Origin: Enterobacter huaxiensis
GTDB lineage: Bacteria > Pseudomonadota > Gammaproteobacteria > Enterobacterales > Enterobacteriaceae
Length of the DNA: 64,000 nucleotides
NCBI RefSeq assembly: GCF_003594935.2
Contig: NZ_CP043342.1
Span: 4,836,001-4,900,000 of the forward strand
Direction of reading: 5' to 3'
Both the position numbers and the translations under genes were made by a program. The notes beneath the pieces are model-generated. The model ran no database searches. It was not told where the DNA came from and worked only from the letters and a program-made list of their open reading frames with translations. Positions within the stretch are counted from its first letter, which is position 1. Each line of letters opens with the position of its first letter. Positions 11,034-21,593 of this stretch are shown here, in pieces.

Positions 11034-11387
11034 TCACAACCCGAAGATGTCTCTTTCGACACATCATCGACTTGCGAAAATTTGAGAGACTCGAACACAC
11101 CCTTAAAGGTGTGTCGTTTCAATTTTCAGCTTGATCCAGATTTTTAAAGAGCAAATATCTCAAACATCACCCGAAGATGAGTTTTGAGATATGGGGGTCG
11201 GCGACTTTCACTCACAAACCAGCAAGTGGCGTCCCCTAGGGGATTCGAACCCCTGTTACCGCCGTGAAAGGGCGGTGTCCTGGGCCTCTAGACGAAGGGG
11301 ACACTGAAGTCTCAATCGCAAGACGCCTTGCTATTTACTTTTCATCAGACAATCTGTGTGGACACTACAAAGGCAGGTTCTTTAAGG
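11034..11387 (-). other. 16S-23S internal transcribed spacer
   Basis: This 354-base spacer holds tRNA-Glu and, on the 23S side, a boxA antitermination element (TGCTCTTTAAAAA, RC at about 11141-11153). Its flanks supply the complementary RNase III processing stems. Spacers with tRNA-Glu alone are the rrnB/C/E/G type in E. coli, not the Ile-Ala rrnA type. Confidence 0.85.
11227..11302 (-). tRNA. gltU: tRNA-Glu (UUC anticodon)
   Basis: A 76-base minus-strand cloverleaf: acceptor GTCCCCT pairing with AGGGGAC, D-arm, anticodon TTC in CCCTTTCACGG, T-arm GGTTCGAATCC, and an encoded CCA. It lies in the 16S-23S spacer. Confidence 0.98.
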
Positions 11388-12927
<1,540 letters not shown>

Positions 12928-13257
12928 AAGTTTGATGCTCGTGAATTAAACTTCGTAATGAATTACGTATGTTCACTCAGAGACTTGGTATTCATTTATT
13001 GTCCGAAGACATTAAGAATCCATGTCACTTTGAGTGCCCACACAGATTGTCTGATAAATTGTTAAAGAGCAGTGCAACGCGGCTTTCGCTCACCGTTGCG
13101 AGGTCCCGTATAATACGTTTTCCTCATTCAGAGTCAAGCGCTTATTTTCGCTTTTCTCTGTCGGCGTTCATCGCTGAACCCCGCTAACCCGGCGGCCTGT
13201 AAGCCGTTGTTCCGTGTCAGTGGAGGCGCATTATAGGGAGTTATTCCGAAGTAACAA
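12928..13257 (-). promoter_or_regulatory. rRNA operon leader with tandem promoters P1 and P2
   Basis: On the minus strand P1 has -35 TTGTTA (13252-13257) and -10 TATAAT (13230-13235), with the 16-base spacing and GC-rich discriminator (GCGCCTCC) typical of stringently controlled rrn P1. An A/T-rich UP element lies upstream (about 13261-13277). P2 has -35 TTGACT (13132-13137) and -10 TATTAT (13110-13115), also 16 bases apart. The leader carries boxA GCTCTTTAACAA (13059-13070) for Nus-dependent antitermination. Confidence 0.93.
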
Positions 13258-13406
13258 GCGGAAATTTAAAAAAAGTTTCTGACCGTGTTTTTTTTCACCA
13301 ACAGGGATGAAATCAAGCTACAAATTGTTCTATTTGATGTATCTGCAACCACAATCACACTCGAGGTGGCATACTTACCAGCATGAATCATTAAGGAATA
13401 AACGCG

Positions 13407-14114
13407 ATGCCCTTAAGCGCACAACAGCTGGCAGCACAAAAAAACCTTTCCTATGTGCTGGCAGAAAAGCTGGCTCAGCTGATCTTAGTGGGTAAATATG
13501 CCCCGGGCAGCATCCTGCCGGGTGAGCTGGAGCTGGGCGAGCAGTTCGGGGTAAGCCGTACCGCCGTTCGCGAAGCAGTGAAAACCTTAACAGCAAAAGG
13601 GATGGTGCTTCCGCGTCCCCGCATTGGCACTCGCGTGATGCCTCAGGCTAACTGGAACTTCCTCGATCAGGAATTACTCTTCTGGTGGATGAATGAAGAT
13701 AACTTGAACCAGGTCGTCGATCATTTCCTGGTGATGCGCAGCAGTCTCGAACCTCAGGCCTGCCTGCTTGCCGCCTCGCTCGGTACCGCAGAGCAAAAAG
13801 CGCAGTTGAATACCTTAATGGAAGAGATGGTGTTTCTGAAAAAGCACTTCAACCGCGAGCGCTGGATTGAGGTGGATATGGCCTGGCATGAACATATCTA
13901 TATGATGAGCGCCAATCCGTTCCTTACCTCCTTTGCCTCTTTATTCCATTCGGTGTACCACACCTACTTCACCTCTATTACCCAGGATGAAGTCGTAAAG
14001 CTGGATCTGCATCAGGCGATAGTTGATGCCATTCAGGAGAGCGACGGGCAGAAAGCCCTGAGTGCGTGCCAGGCATTACTTGCCGCACCAACCCACCAGC
14101 AGGTAAATAAATGA
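13407..14114 (+). CDS. yieP: GntR/FadR-family transcriptional regulator YieP
   Basis: A 235-residue regulator with an N-terminal winged helix-turn-helix (about 15-82; ELELGEQFGVSRTAVREAVKTLTAKGM is the recognition region, split here as GVSRTAVREAVK) and a C-terminal all-helical FCD ligand-binding domain (about 95-230) with metal-ligand-type residues in MAWHEHIY. The start follows TAAGGA. It overlaps hsrA by four bases (ATGA) and so probably forms an operon with it. In E. coli yieP-hsrA lie immediately upstream of rrnC, as here. Confidence 0.92.
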   Translation: MPLSAQQLAAQKNLSYVLAEKLAQLILVGKYAPGSILPGELELGEQFGVSRTAVREAVKTLTAKGMVLPRPRIGTRVMPQANWNFLDQELLFWWMNEDNLNQVVDHFLVMRSSLEPQACLLAASLGTAEQKAQLNTLMEEMVFLKKHFNRERWIEVDMAWHEHIYMMSANPFLTSFASLFHSVYHTYFTSITQDEVVKLDLHQAIVDAIQESDGQKALSACQALLAAPTHQQVNK

Positions 14115-15544
14115 CAGAGAAAAAAGCGCGCAGCATGGCCGGATTGCCGTGGATTGCAGCCATGGCTTTTTTTATGCAGGCACTGGATGCCACTATCCTC
14201 AATACTGCACTTCCCGCCATCGCACAAAGCCTTAACCGTTCGCCGCTGGCAATGCAGTCCGCCATTATCAGCTACACCCTGACGGTTGCCATGCTGATCC
14301 CGGTCAGCGGCTGGCTGGCAGATCGTTTCGGCACCCGAAAAGTCTTCATGCTCGCGGTGACGCTTTTCACCCTTGGATCTCTGGCCTGCGCGCTCTCCAC
14401 CTCCTTAACGGAGCTGGTAATTTTCCGCGTGCTCCAGGGGGTAGGCGGGGCGATGATGATGCCCGTCGCGCGTCTGGCACTACTGCGCGCCTATCCGCGC
14501 AGCGAGCTGCTGCCCGTTCTCAACTTCGTCACCATGCCTGGCCTGGTCGGCCCGATACTTGGCCCCGTGCTGGGCGGTGTGCTCGTCACCTGGGCAAGCT
14601 GGCACTGGATTTTCCTGATTAACATTCCGATTGGCGTGGCGGGCCTGATTTATGCCCGCAAATATATGCCGAACTTCACCACGCCAAGACGCAGCTTCGA
14701 TATGGGCGGTTTTTTCCTGTTTGGCCTGAGCCTGGTTCTGTTCTCCAGCGGCATGGAGCTGTTTGGTGAGAAAATTGTCGCGACGTGGCTGGCGCTGACC
14801 GTCATCTTCAGCGGTATTTTGCTGTTCCTTCTTTATATACGTCACGCACGCCGCCATCCGACACCGCTGATCTCTCTGTCTCTCTTTAATACCCGCACCT
14901 TCTCGGTCGGCGTGGCGGGTAACATTGCCTCGCGCTTGGGTACGGGCTGTGTTCCCTTTCTGATGCCATTGATGCTGCAGGTCGGTTTCGGTTATCCGGC
15001 GTTGATTGCCGGTTGCATGATGGCGCCCACGGCGATGGGATCGATTCTGGCGAAATCAACGGTAACGCAGGTGCTGCGCTGGTTTGGCTATCGTAAAACG
15101 CTGGTTGGCGTGACGGTCTTTATCGGCCTGATGATTGCCCAGTTCTCACTGCAGTCCGCCGCGTTACCCGTCTGGATGCTGATCCTGCCGCTGTTTGTGC
15201 TGGGTATGGCGATGTCGACGCAGTTCACGTCGATGAATACAATCACCCTTGCCGACCTCACCGACGAGAACGCCAGCAGCGGCAACAGCGTGCTGGCCGT
15301 CACGCAACAGCTGTCGATAAGTCTTGGCGTTGCCGTGAGTGCGGCAGTGCTGCGGTTTTATGAAGGGGTCGACGGTACGAATACCGTCGAGCAGTTCCAC
15401 TATACCTTTATCACCATGGGCGCGCTTACGGTGGTATCGGCGCTGGTCTTTATGCTGTTAAAACCGAAGGACGGCCGGAACCTGATAAAAGAACGTCATA
15501 AAGAGAAAGCTAAACCGAACCGCGTTCCATCAGAACAGGAGTAA
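14111..15544 (+). CDS. hsrA: MFS multidrug-type transporter HsrA
   Basis: A 477-residue inner-membrane protein of the DHA2 (14-helix) drug:H+ antiporter family; E. coli HsrA (YieO) is 475 residues. The loop 2-3 motif GWLADRFGTRKVF (about 59-71) and motif C region MPGLVGPILGPVLGG (about 142-156) are visible. The N-terminus (MAGLPWIAAMAFFMQALDATI) has the helix-1 motif typical of this family. The substrate is unknown. The 3' end overlaps that of rbsR by 35 bases on the opposite strand. Confidence 0.92.
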   Translation: MTEKKARSMAGLPWIAAMAFFMQALDATILNTALPAIAQSLNRSPLAMQSAIISYTLTVAMLIPVSGWLADRFGTRKVFMLAVTLFTLGSLACALSTSLTELVIFRVLQGVGGAMMMPVARLALLRAYPRSELLPVLNFVTMPGLVGPILGPVLGGVLVTWASWHWIFLINIPIGVAGLIYARKYMPNFTTPRRSFDMGGFFLFGLSLVLFSSGMELFGEKIVATWLALTVIFSGILLFLLYIRHARRHPTPLISLSLFNTRTFSVGVAGNIASRLGTGCVPFLMPLMLQVGFGYPALIAGCMMAPTAMGSILAKSTVTQVLRWFGYRKTLVGVTVFIGLMIAQFSLQSAALPVWMLILPLFVLGMAMSTQFTSMNTITLADLTDENASSGNSVLAVTQQLSISLGVAVSAAVLRFYEGVDGTNTVEQFHYTFITMGALTVVSALVFMLLKPKDGRNLIKERHKEKAKPNRVPSEQE

Positions 15545-16502
15545 GCTGCAGGCGTTGCTGCTGCAGCGTGGGCTGCGCCATACGGTGAATCAGTACATCA
15601 ATGGCCAGCTCGCCCAGTTCATCCTTCGGCTGATGGATGGTGGTGAGCGGCGGCGTCATATAGCGCGCCAGCTCGATATCGTCGTAGCCAATTACCGCCA
15701 TATCGTCCGGCACGCGCAGCCCAGCCTGATACAACGCCTGATAGGCACCAAACGCCATCGCATCGTTACCGATAAAAACCGCCTGCGGGCGCGGCTCCTG
15801 CGCCAGCAACGTCTGCATCGCCTCGAAGCCGCCGTTAAATTCAAAATCACCGGTGATCCGGTAACCATCAGGAATGGCAAGCCCGGACCGTTCCATGGCG
15901 GAAAGATACCCTTCCAGACGCAAGCGTGCCGGGGTTTTGTCCAGCGGACCGGTGATGCAGGCGATGCGGGTATAGCCTTTATCAATAAGATGCTGAGTCG
16001 CCATATCGCCGCCCAGCAGGGAGTTATCCTGAATCAGATCGCTGGTTCCGTCGAACGGTGCCCAGTCCATCATGACCGTCGGGATAGAAGGATAGCGCTG
16101 GATAATCTCTTTCGAGGGCTGATGCGTTTCGGTACACAGCAGCAGTAGCCCATCGACGCGTTTTTGCATTAGCGTCTCAAGGTTGCGATTCATGCGCTGC
16201 TCGTCGCCTTCGGTATTGCACAACACCAGGCTATAGCCACGTTCGAAGCAGCTGCGCTCTACGCCGCGCACAAGTTCAGAATAAAAAGGGTTGGTACTGG
16301 CCGTAATCAGCATGCCGATAGTGCGCGTCTGATTGAGCTTCAGGCTGCGTGCCAGCGCAGACGGCGCATAGTTGAGATCTTTTACTGCAGCTTCGACTTT
16401 CTCCCGTATCGCCTCACTGACGAAGCGATCCTTATTAATGACGTGGGAGACCGTCGAAGTAGAAACGCCCGCCATGCGGGCGACATCTTTCATCGTAGCC
16501 AA
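15510..16502 (-). CDS. rbsR: Ribose operon repressor
   Basis: A 330-residue LacI/GalR-family regulator, the same length as E. coli RbsR. The N-terminal helix-turn-helix MKDVARMAGVSTSTVSHVIN (residues 4-23) is followed by the hinge helix (APSALARSLK) and a periplasmic-binding-protein-like ribose-binding core. Without ribose it represses the rbs operon by binding palindromes upstream of rbsD, two copies of which are visible. It is the last gene of its own operon, three bases after rbsK. Confidence 0.97.
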   Translation of the reverse strand: MATMKDVARMAGVSTSTVSHVINKDRFVSEAIREKVEAAVKDLNYAPSALARSLKLNQTRTIGMLITASTNPFYSELVRGVERSCFERGYSLVLCNTEGDEQRMNRNLETLMQKRVDGLLLLCTETHQPSKEIIQRYPSIPTVMMDWAPFDGTSDLIQDNSLLGGDMATQHLIDKGYTRIACITGPLDKTPARLRLEGYLSAMERSGLAIPDGYRITGDFEFNGGFEAMQTLLAQEPRPQAVFIGNDAMAFGAYQALYQAGLRVPDDMAVIGYDDIELARYMTPPLTTIHQPKDELGELAIDVLIHRMAQPTLQQQRLQLTPVLMERGSV

Positions 16503-16505
16503 GCG

Positions 16506-17435
16506 TTACCCCTGCTGACTTAAGAATTCATCAATCTCTTTACGCCACGGAACGGAAGGCTGCGCGCCTTTACGCGTTACCGCGATCGCGGCTGCAGCAT
16601 GGGCAAAGCGAATCGCGTCATCCATACCCTTACCTTCCAGCAGCGCAGTCACTAATGCCCCGTTGAACGTATCTCCCGCTGCGATGGTATCAATGGCTTT
16701 GACCTTAAAGCCCGGCACGCGGCGGCCTTCACCGTTTACGCTTGCCCATACCCCGCGGCTGCCGAGGGTAATGATCACCGTTCCAATGCCTTTCCCGTGC
16801 AGCACTTTTGCTGCACGCGCGGCATCGTCATCATTTTCAACGCGAATACCCGTCAGTTTTTCTGCTTCGGTTTCGTTCGGGGTGATGATGTCCACCAGCG
16901 CCAGCAGCTCGTCTGATAATACACGGGCTGGAGCCGGGTTAAGTACGACAGTGGTATGATTTTCATGCGCAATTTTCGCGGCGGCCAGCACGCTTTCAAC
17001 TGGGGATTCCAGCTGCATCAGCAGGGCTTGCGCATCCGCGACGATCTCGCGCTGCGCTTCAACACGTTCAGTCGTCAGCGCGGCGTTAGCGCCCGCATGA
17101 ATACCGATAACATTCTCACCTTCAGCGTTGACGAAAATCAGCGCCACGCCGGTGGATTCCCCTTCGACCACGCTCACCGGCGCAACATCGATGTTGTCGC
17201 TTGCCAGCTGTTTGCGTACGCGCTCGCCGGTATCGTCATCGCCGGTACAGGCGATAAACGCGATATTCGCCCCGCTGCGTCCGGCGGCGACGGCCTGGTT
17301 TGCGCCCTTACCGCCGAAGGCCACCTGGTACTGATTACCGGTGACGGTTTCGCCCGGCGTCGGGAAGGTTTCAAGGTTAAGAATGTGATCGGCATTGATA
17401 CTGCCAAGGACGACGAGGTTGCCTGCGGTTTTCAT
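16506..17435 (-). CDS. rbsK: Ribokinase
   Basis: A 309-residue PfkB-family sugar kinase that phosphorylates D-ribose to ribose 5-phosphate. Signature 1 (VAFGGKGANQAVAAGRSG, about 38-55) and signature 2 with the catalytic base aspartate (DTIAAGDTFNGAL, about 247-259) are intact. The frame continues upstream, but the start MKTAGNLVVLGSINADH matches the E. coli N-terminus and length. Confidence 0.97.
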   Translation of the reverse strand: MKTAGNLVVLGSINADHILNLETFPTPGETVTGNQYQVAFGGKGANQAVAAGRSGANIAFIACTGDDDTGERVRKQLASDNIDVAPVSVVEGESTGVALIFVNAEGENVIGIHAGANAALTTERVEAQREIVADAQALLMQLESPVESVLAAAKIAHENHTTVVLNPAPARVLSDELLALVDIITPNETEAEKLTGIRVENDDDAARAAKVLHGKGIGTVIITLGSRGVWASVNGEGRRVPGFKVKAIDTIAAGDTFNGALVTALLEGKGMDDAIRFAHAAAAIAVTRKGAQPSVPWRKEIDEFLSQQG

Positions 17436-17544
17436 GTATTGAGGTGTCCATCTGAGAGCGCCACCGGTGTTACCCGGTGGCGTATGCCACACTTTTCTTT
17501 TTAGGGTGTCCCTCAGGCAGCCAGCGACTGCCTGAATCGCCTTT

Positions 17545-18435
17545 TTACTGCTTGATGACCAGCTTCAGGTCAACGGGGTATTTGGCCTGAACTTTTTCGC
17601 CCTTCAGCACTTTATCGGCAGTTTCAACGCCAGTGGCGCCAATCTGCTCTGGCAGCTGAGCGATGGTCGCAGCCAGTTTGCCATCATTTACCGCTTTTTC
17701 ACCATCCGGCGTGCCGTCAAATCCGACAACCATCACATCAGATTTACCTGCGGTCTGCAGGGCACGCAGTGCGCCCAGCGCCATTTCGTCGTTCTGGGCG
17801 AATACGGCCTGCACGTCAGGGTGCGCGGTCAGCAGGTTCTGCATCACGTTCAAGCCTTTAGTACGGTCGAAGTCTGCCGGCTGGCTGGCCAGTACGTTAA
17901 ATTTGTGCGCTGCAACGGCCTGCTGGAAGCCTTCACCACGCTCACGCGCTGCGGAAGTCCCGGCGATGCCCTGCAGTTCGATAACTTTCGCGCCTTCACC
18001 GGCTTTCTTCGCGATGTAATCACCCGCGATTTTGCCGCCCAGCACGTTATCAGAAGCAATGTGGCTGACCACCTCACCTTTAGACGCCTGACGGTCGAGG
18101 GTGATCACCGGAATTTTCGCCTGGTTTGCCATCTTCACGGCGTTACCTACGGCATCAGAATCGGTTGGGTTGATCAGCAGAATTTTGGTGCCACGAACGG
18201 TTAAGTCCTGAACGTTGGCCAGCTCTTTCGCCGGGTTGTTCTGCGAATCCAGCACCACCAGGTTGTAGCCCAGTTTGTCCGCTTCTTTCTGCGCGCCGTC
18301 CTTCAGGGAGACGAAGAACGGGTTGTTCAGGGTAGAGACAACCAGCGCGATGGTGTCTTTTGCCATTGCGTTAGCACTTACGGTTGCGCTCAGCGCGACT
18401 GCAGAAACCAGGGTAGCCAGTTTTTTCATGTTCAT
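17545..18435 (-). CDS. rbsB: Ribose ABC transporter periplasmic binding protein
   Basis: A 296-residue precursor with a signal peptide (MNMKKLATLVSAVALSATV..ANAMA, cleaved before KDTIALVV). Type I periplasmic binding fold; the mature sequence is nearly identical to E. coli RbsB (VSTLNNPFFVSLKDGAQ, ITLDRQA, FAQNDEMALGALRA). It delivers ribose to RbsAC and also to the Trg chemoreceptor. The 109-base gap to rbsK contains an inverted repeat (GCCACCGGTGTTACCCGGTGGC, near 17460-17482) that probably attenuates or stabilises the transcript 3' of rbsB. Confidence 0.98.
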   Translation of the reverse strand: MNMKKLATLVSAVALSATVSANAMAKDTIALVVSTLNNPFFVSLKDGAQKEADKLGYNLVVLDSQNNPAKELANVQDLTVRGTKILLINPTDSDAVGNAVKMANQAKIPVITLDRQASKGEVVSHIASDNVLGGKIAGDYIAKKAGEGAKVIELQGIAGTSAARERGEGFQQAVAAHKFNVLASQPADFDRTKGLNVMQNLLTAHPDVQAVFAQNDEMALGALRALQTAGKSDVMVVGFDGTPDGEKAVNDGKLAATIAQLPEQIGATGVETADKVLKGEKVQAKYPVDLKLVIKQ

Positions 18436-18462
18436 ATCTAAGATGTCCTGTAGTGTCGTCAG

Positions 18463-19428
18463 TTACTGTTTTTTGTTGTCTACCAGTACCGCCAGCAAAA
18501 TCACCACTGCCTTAACGATCATCTGGTAATAGGAGGAAACACCTAACAAATTCAAACCATTATTCAGGAAACCGAGGATCAGTGCGCCGATCAAAGTCCC
18601 AACAATGCGACCTTTACCGCCCGCAAGACTCGTACCGCCCAGAACCACTGCCGCAATGGCATCCAGCTCATATCCCGTACCCGCCGTTGGCTGCGCGGAA
18701 GAGAGGCGCGCCACTTCGATGATGCCCGCCAGAGACGCCAGCAGACCGCACAGGGAGTAAACGATAATTTTGACTTTATTGACGCTGATACCGGACAGGC
18801 GCGTTGCCGCTTCGTTACCGCCCAGGGCGTAGATATAACGGCCCAGACGGGTGTGGTGCAGCATGTACCACGCCGCCAGGAAGACGATAGCCATGATCCA
18901 GACCGGCGTCGGGATCCCCAGCGGGCGGCCGATACCAAACCAGCCAAACAGATCGGCGTTATCCGTAAAGCCCGTGTTCACCGGGCTGCCGTTGGTGTAA
19001 ACCATGGTCACACCGCGCAGCAGGAGCATCATCACCAGCGTGGCGATGAACGCCTGAACGCGGCCTTTCGCCACAATCACCCCGGTCACGGCGCCAATCG
19101 CAGCGCCCGCAGCCAGCGCTGCTGCAACGGCCACCAGCGCGTTGACCTCAATCCCTACAATTGAAGCGGCAATCGCACCGGTGAGCGCCAGCAGGGAACC
19201 GACGGACAGATCGATACCCGACGTCAGAATCACCAGCGTCATACCGACCGCCATAATGGCGTTGACGGACGTCTGCTGAAGAATGTTGAACAGGTTATTT
19301 ACGGTAAAAAAGTTCGGGCTCATGGTGGAGACAATCGCGATCAGCACCAGCAGGGCAATCAGCGATTTTTGTTCCAGCAGCCATGCCTTAGTGAAATAGC
19401 GGCGACCAGAAACAGCCTGGGTAGTCAT
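18463..19428 (-). CDS. rbsC: Ribose ABC transporter permease
   Basis: A 321-residue inner-membrane protein of the BPD_transp_2 family with about ten hydrophobic segments. The coupling-helix region GGNEAATRLSGISVNKVK contacts RbsA. The very conserved LTSGIDLSVGSLLALTGA (about 68-85) marks sugar permeases of this class. Located between rbsA and rbsB. Confidence 0.98.
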   Translation of the reverse strand: MTTQAVSGRRYFTKAWLLEQKSLIALLVLIAIVSTMSPNFFTVNNLFNILQQTSVNAIMAVGMTLVILTSGIDLSVGSLLALTGAIAASIVGIEVNALVAVAAALAAGAAIGAVTGVIVAKGRVQAFIATLVMMLLLRGVTMVYTNGSPVNTGFTDNADLFGWFGIGRPLGIPTPVWIMAIVFLAAWYMLHHTRLGRYIYALGGNEAATRLSGISVNKVKIIVYSLCGLLASLAGIIEVARLSSAQPTAGTGYELDAIAAVVLGGTSLAGGKGRIVGTLIGALILGFLNNGLNLLGVSSYYQMIVKAVVILLAVLVDNKKQ

Positions 19429-19432
19429 CTTC

Positions 19433-20938
19433 TTACTCCTGATTCACGCGATTAAGCTTGCCCACAGCGGCAGCCATCAGAACTTCCTGGGTGGCCTGCT
19501 CGCGAGTGAATTCACCGCCGAGATGCCCTTCATGCATAACGATAATGCGATCGCTCATGCCTAATACTTCTGGCATCTCGGAAGAGACCAGAATGATGCT
19601 CAGACCGTCGGCCTTGAACTGGTTAATCAGCTGATAAATTTCTTTCTTCGCGCCCACGTCCACGCCGCGGGTTGGCTCATCGAGGATCAGCACTTTCGGG
19701 CGCGTCATCAGCCCGCGCGCAATCGCCACTTTCTGCTGATTACCGCCGGATAAGAGGCCAATCGCCTGCTCCATCGACGGGGTTTTAACGTTAAAGAGAC
19801 GGATAAAATCGCTGACCGCCTGCTGTTCGTCTTTGTGCTTCAGCGTACCGCCGCTATGGCTGAAATAGCGCAGCGCGGTGAGCGACATGTTCTCTTTTAC
19901 CGACATGCCCAGCACTAAGCCATCGCGCTTGCGGTCTTCAGAGATATAGACGATGCCGTTCGCCAGGCCATCCTGCGGGGATCGCGTCACCACTTCATGA
20001 CCGTCGAGGGTGACATAGCCGCTTGCACGCGGCAGGGCGCCGTAAAGCACTTTCATCAGCTCGGTACGGCCCGCGCCCATCAGGCCCGCCACGCCCAGGA
20101 TCTCGCCCTGGCGCAGGGTAAAGGTCACGTCGTTCACGCCAGGACCGCAGAGATTGTCCACCTTCAGGCGGATCTCACCCGGCGCTTTGTCCAGATGCGG
20201 ATACTGATCTTCGAGCTTACGCCCCACCATCATTTCGATAAGCGAATCTTCGATCAGCGTCGCCACTTCGCGCTCGGCAATAAACTGTCCGTCGCGGAAG
20301 ACGGTAACGTCATCGCAGATTTCGAAGATCTCTTTCATACGGTGTGAGATATAGACAATCCCGCGCCCCTGCGATTTCAGCTCGCGGATCACGCGGAACA
20401 GGGATTCGGTTTCGGTATCGGTGAGGGCGTCGGTTGGTTCATCCATAATGATGACCTTCGACTCAAAGCTCAGCACCTTCGCTATTTCCACCATCTGCTG
20501 ATCGCCGATAGAGAGATCGCCCACCAGGCGGTCGCTCTTGAAGCGCAGGTTCAGCTTCGCCAGCAGCTTGTCCGCTTCGGCGTACATCGTTTTCCAGTCG
20601 ATTTTGCCGAACCGGTTCACAAACTCGCGGCCCAGGAAGATGTTCTCCGCAATGGTGAGCTGCGGGATCAGGTTCAGTTCCTGGTGGATAATGCCGATGC
20701 CCGCTTCCTGAGAGGATTTCGGGCCGGTGAAGGTGGTCTCTTTACCCAGCCAGACGAGCGAACCCGCATCGCGCTGATAGATACCGGTCAGCACTTTCAT
20801 CATGGTGGATTTGCCGGCACCGTTTTCGCCCACCAGCGCCATGACGCGCCCGGCGTATACGTTCAGTGCCGCACCTGAGAGGGCTTTTACGCCCGGGAAG
20901 GATTTATCGATCCCTTTAAGCTGCAGTAATGCGTCCAT
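19433..20938 (-). CDS. rbsA: Ribose ABC transporter ATP-binding protein
   Basis: A 501-residue cytoplasmic ATPase with two fused ABC domains. Domain 1 (about 5-240) has a full Walker A (GENGAGKST, about 37), signature LSIGDQQ and Walker B IIMDEPTD. Domain 2 (about 255-500) has a degenerate Walker A (GLMGAGRTE) but an intact signature LLSGGNQQK and Walker B LILDEPT, the asymmetry normal for this family. The start at 20938 (MDALLQLKGIDKSFPG) is preferred over an upstream in-frame ATG that would overlap rbsD. Confidence 0.98.
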   Translation of the reverse strand: MDALLQLKGIDKSFPGVKALSGAALNVYAGRVMALVGENGAGKSTMMKVLTGIYQRDAGSLVWLGKETTFTGPKSSQEAGIGIIHQELNLIPQLTIAENIFLGREFVNRFGKIDWKTMYAEADKLLAKLNLRFKSDRLVGDLSIGDQQMVEIAKVLSFESKVIIMDEPTDALTDTETESLFRVIRELKSQGRGIVYISHRMKEIFEICDDVTVFRDGQFIAEREVATLIEDSLIEMMVGRKLEDQYPHLDKAPGEIRLKVDNLCGPGVNDVTFTLRQGEILGVAGLMGAGRTELMKVLYGALPRASGYVTLDGHEVVTRSPQDGLANGIVYISEDRKRDGLVLGMSVKENMSLTALRYFSHSGGTLKHKDEQQAVSDFIRLFNVKTPSMEQAIGLLSGGNQQKVAIARGLMTRPKVLILDEPTRGVDVGAKKEIYQLINQFKADGLSIILVSSEMPEVLGMSDRIIVMHEGHLGGEFTREQATQEVLMAAAVGKLNRVNQE

Positions 20939-20945
20939 GATGGCC

Positions 20946-21365
20946 TCAGAAGGTGACGCCAGCACAGAGAATGATATTCGCATACGGGGAACACTCCCCG
21001 CTGCGAATCACCGCCTGACTGTCTGCGGTTTGTTGTTTGAACTGCTCGTGCGTTGTGTAACGAATTTCTATAGTGTTTCCCTGGTGTTGCTGCAGTTGCT
21101 CAATGTGGCTGAGCAACGTTTCGTGGAGCTGCGGATTATGTTGTTTAATTTCCGTCGCGAGAATGGCCGCCTCAACCTCCATCTCCGCCGTCACTACGCC
21201 CAGTACCTGCATAAACGAAGGGACACCCTGCGTTAACGCCATATCGATACGGGTTGTGCTGCGCGGAACCGGTAAGCCTGCATCGCAAACCACCAGCGTA
21301 TCGGTATGCCCAAGACGGGAAATAACCGATGAGATTTCTGAGTTGAGAACCGTGCCTTTCTTCAT
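20946..21365 (-). CDS. rbsD: D-ribose pyranase
   Basis: A 139-residue cytoplasmic protein, the same length as E. coli RbsD. It interconverts the pyranose and furanose forms of ribose to supply ribokinase. The N-terminal MKKGTVLNSEISSVISRLGHTD carries the catalytic-site histidine, and the C-terminal GECSPYANIILCAGV is the conserved end. First gene of the rbsDACBKR operon; the RbsR operator lies immediately upstream. Confidence 0.97.
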   Translation of the reverse strand: MKKGTVLNSEISSVISRLGHTDTLVVCDAGLPVPRSTTRIDMALTQGVPSFMQVLGVVTAEMEVEAAILATEIKQHNPQLHETLLSHIEQLQQHQGNTIEIRYTTHEQFKQQTADSQAVIRSGECSPYANIILCAGVTF

Positions 21366-21379
21366 TTTCTTGCTCCACT

Positions 21380-21475
21380 AGCGAAACGTTTCGCTAAAAG
21401 TAGTGTAGCCTCAGAAATGTTCAGAAAACCATCATGACGTAACGGAATTGTGATCAACGTCGAAACGTTTCGCTA
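21380..21475 (-). promoter_or_regulatory. rbs promoter with two RbsR operators
   Basis: A perfect palindrome AGCGAAACGTTTCGCT at 21380-21395 lies just downstream of a -10-like TACACT (21402-21407, minus strand). A second copy of the core CGAAACGTTTCG is at 21461-21472. Both fit LacI-family (RbsR/PurR-like) half-sites. A TGTGA half-site near 21450 may be part of a CRP site. The spacing of about 79 bases between palindrome centres would permit looping. Confidence 0.8.
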
Positions 21476-21502
21476 AGTGAAATATGGAGGAGAGGTAAAT
21501 GC

Positions 21503-21532
21503 AAAACGGTAACCCTCAGGTTACCGTTTTTT
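21503..21532 (-). terminator. Terminator hairpin downstream of kup
   Basis: Palindrome AAAACGGTAACC / GGTTACCGTTTT with a short loop. T-runs occur on both sides (six T on plus, four T on minus). It lies between the kup 3' end and the rbs promoter region. Confidence 0.75.
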
Positions 21533-21540
21533 ATGTTTGC

Positions 21541-21574
21541 ACCCTCTCCCTGTGGGAGAGGGTCGGGGTGAGGG
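21541..21574. repeat. GC-rich palindromic repeat (CCCTCTCCC family)
   Basis: CCCTCTCCCTGTGGGAGAGGG followed by a GGGGTGAGGG tail. The same element occurs twice, in opposite orientations, at 55651-55735 between phoU and yieH. Confidence 0.75.
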
Positions 21575-21593
21575 CATCAGCCCGTACGGAGGA

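Noticed and set aside
21541..21574. CRISPR repeat suspicion from the GC-rich palindromes
   Set aside because: The units occur singly or as inverted pairs, without regular spacers or cas genes.
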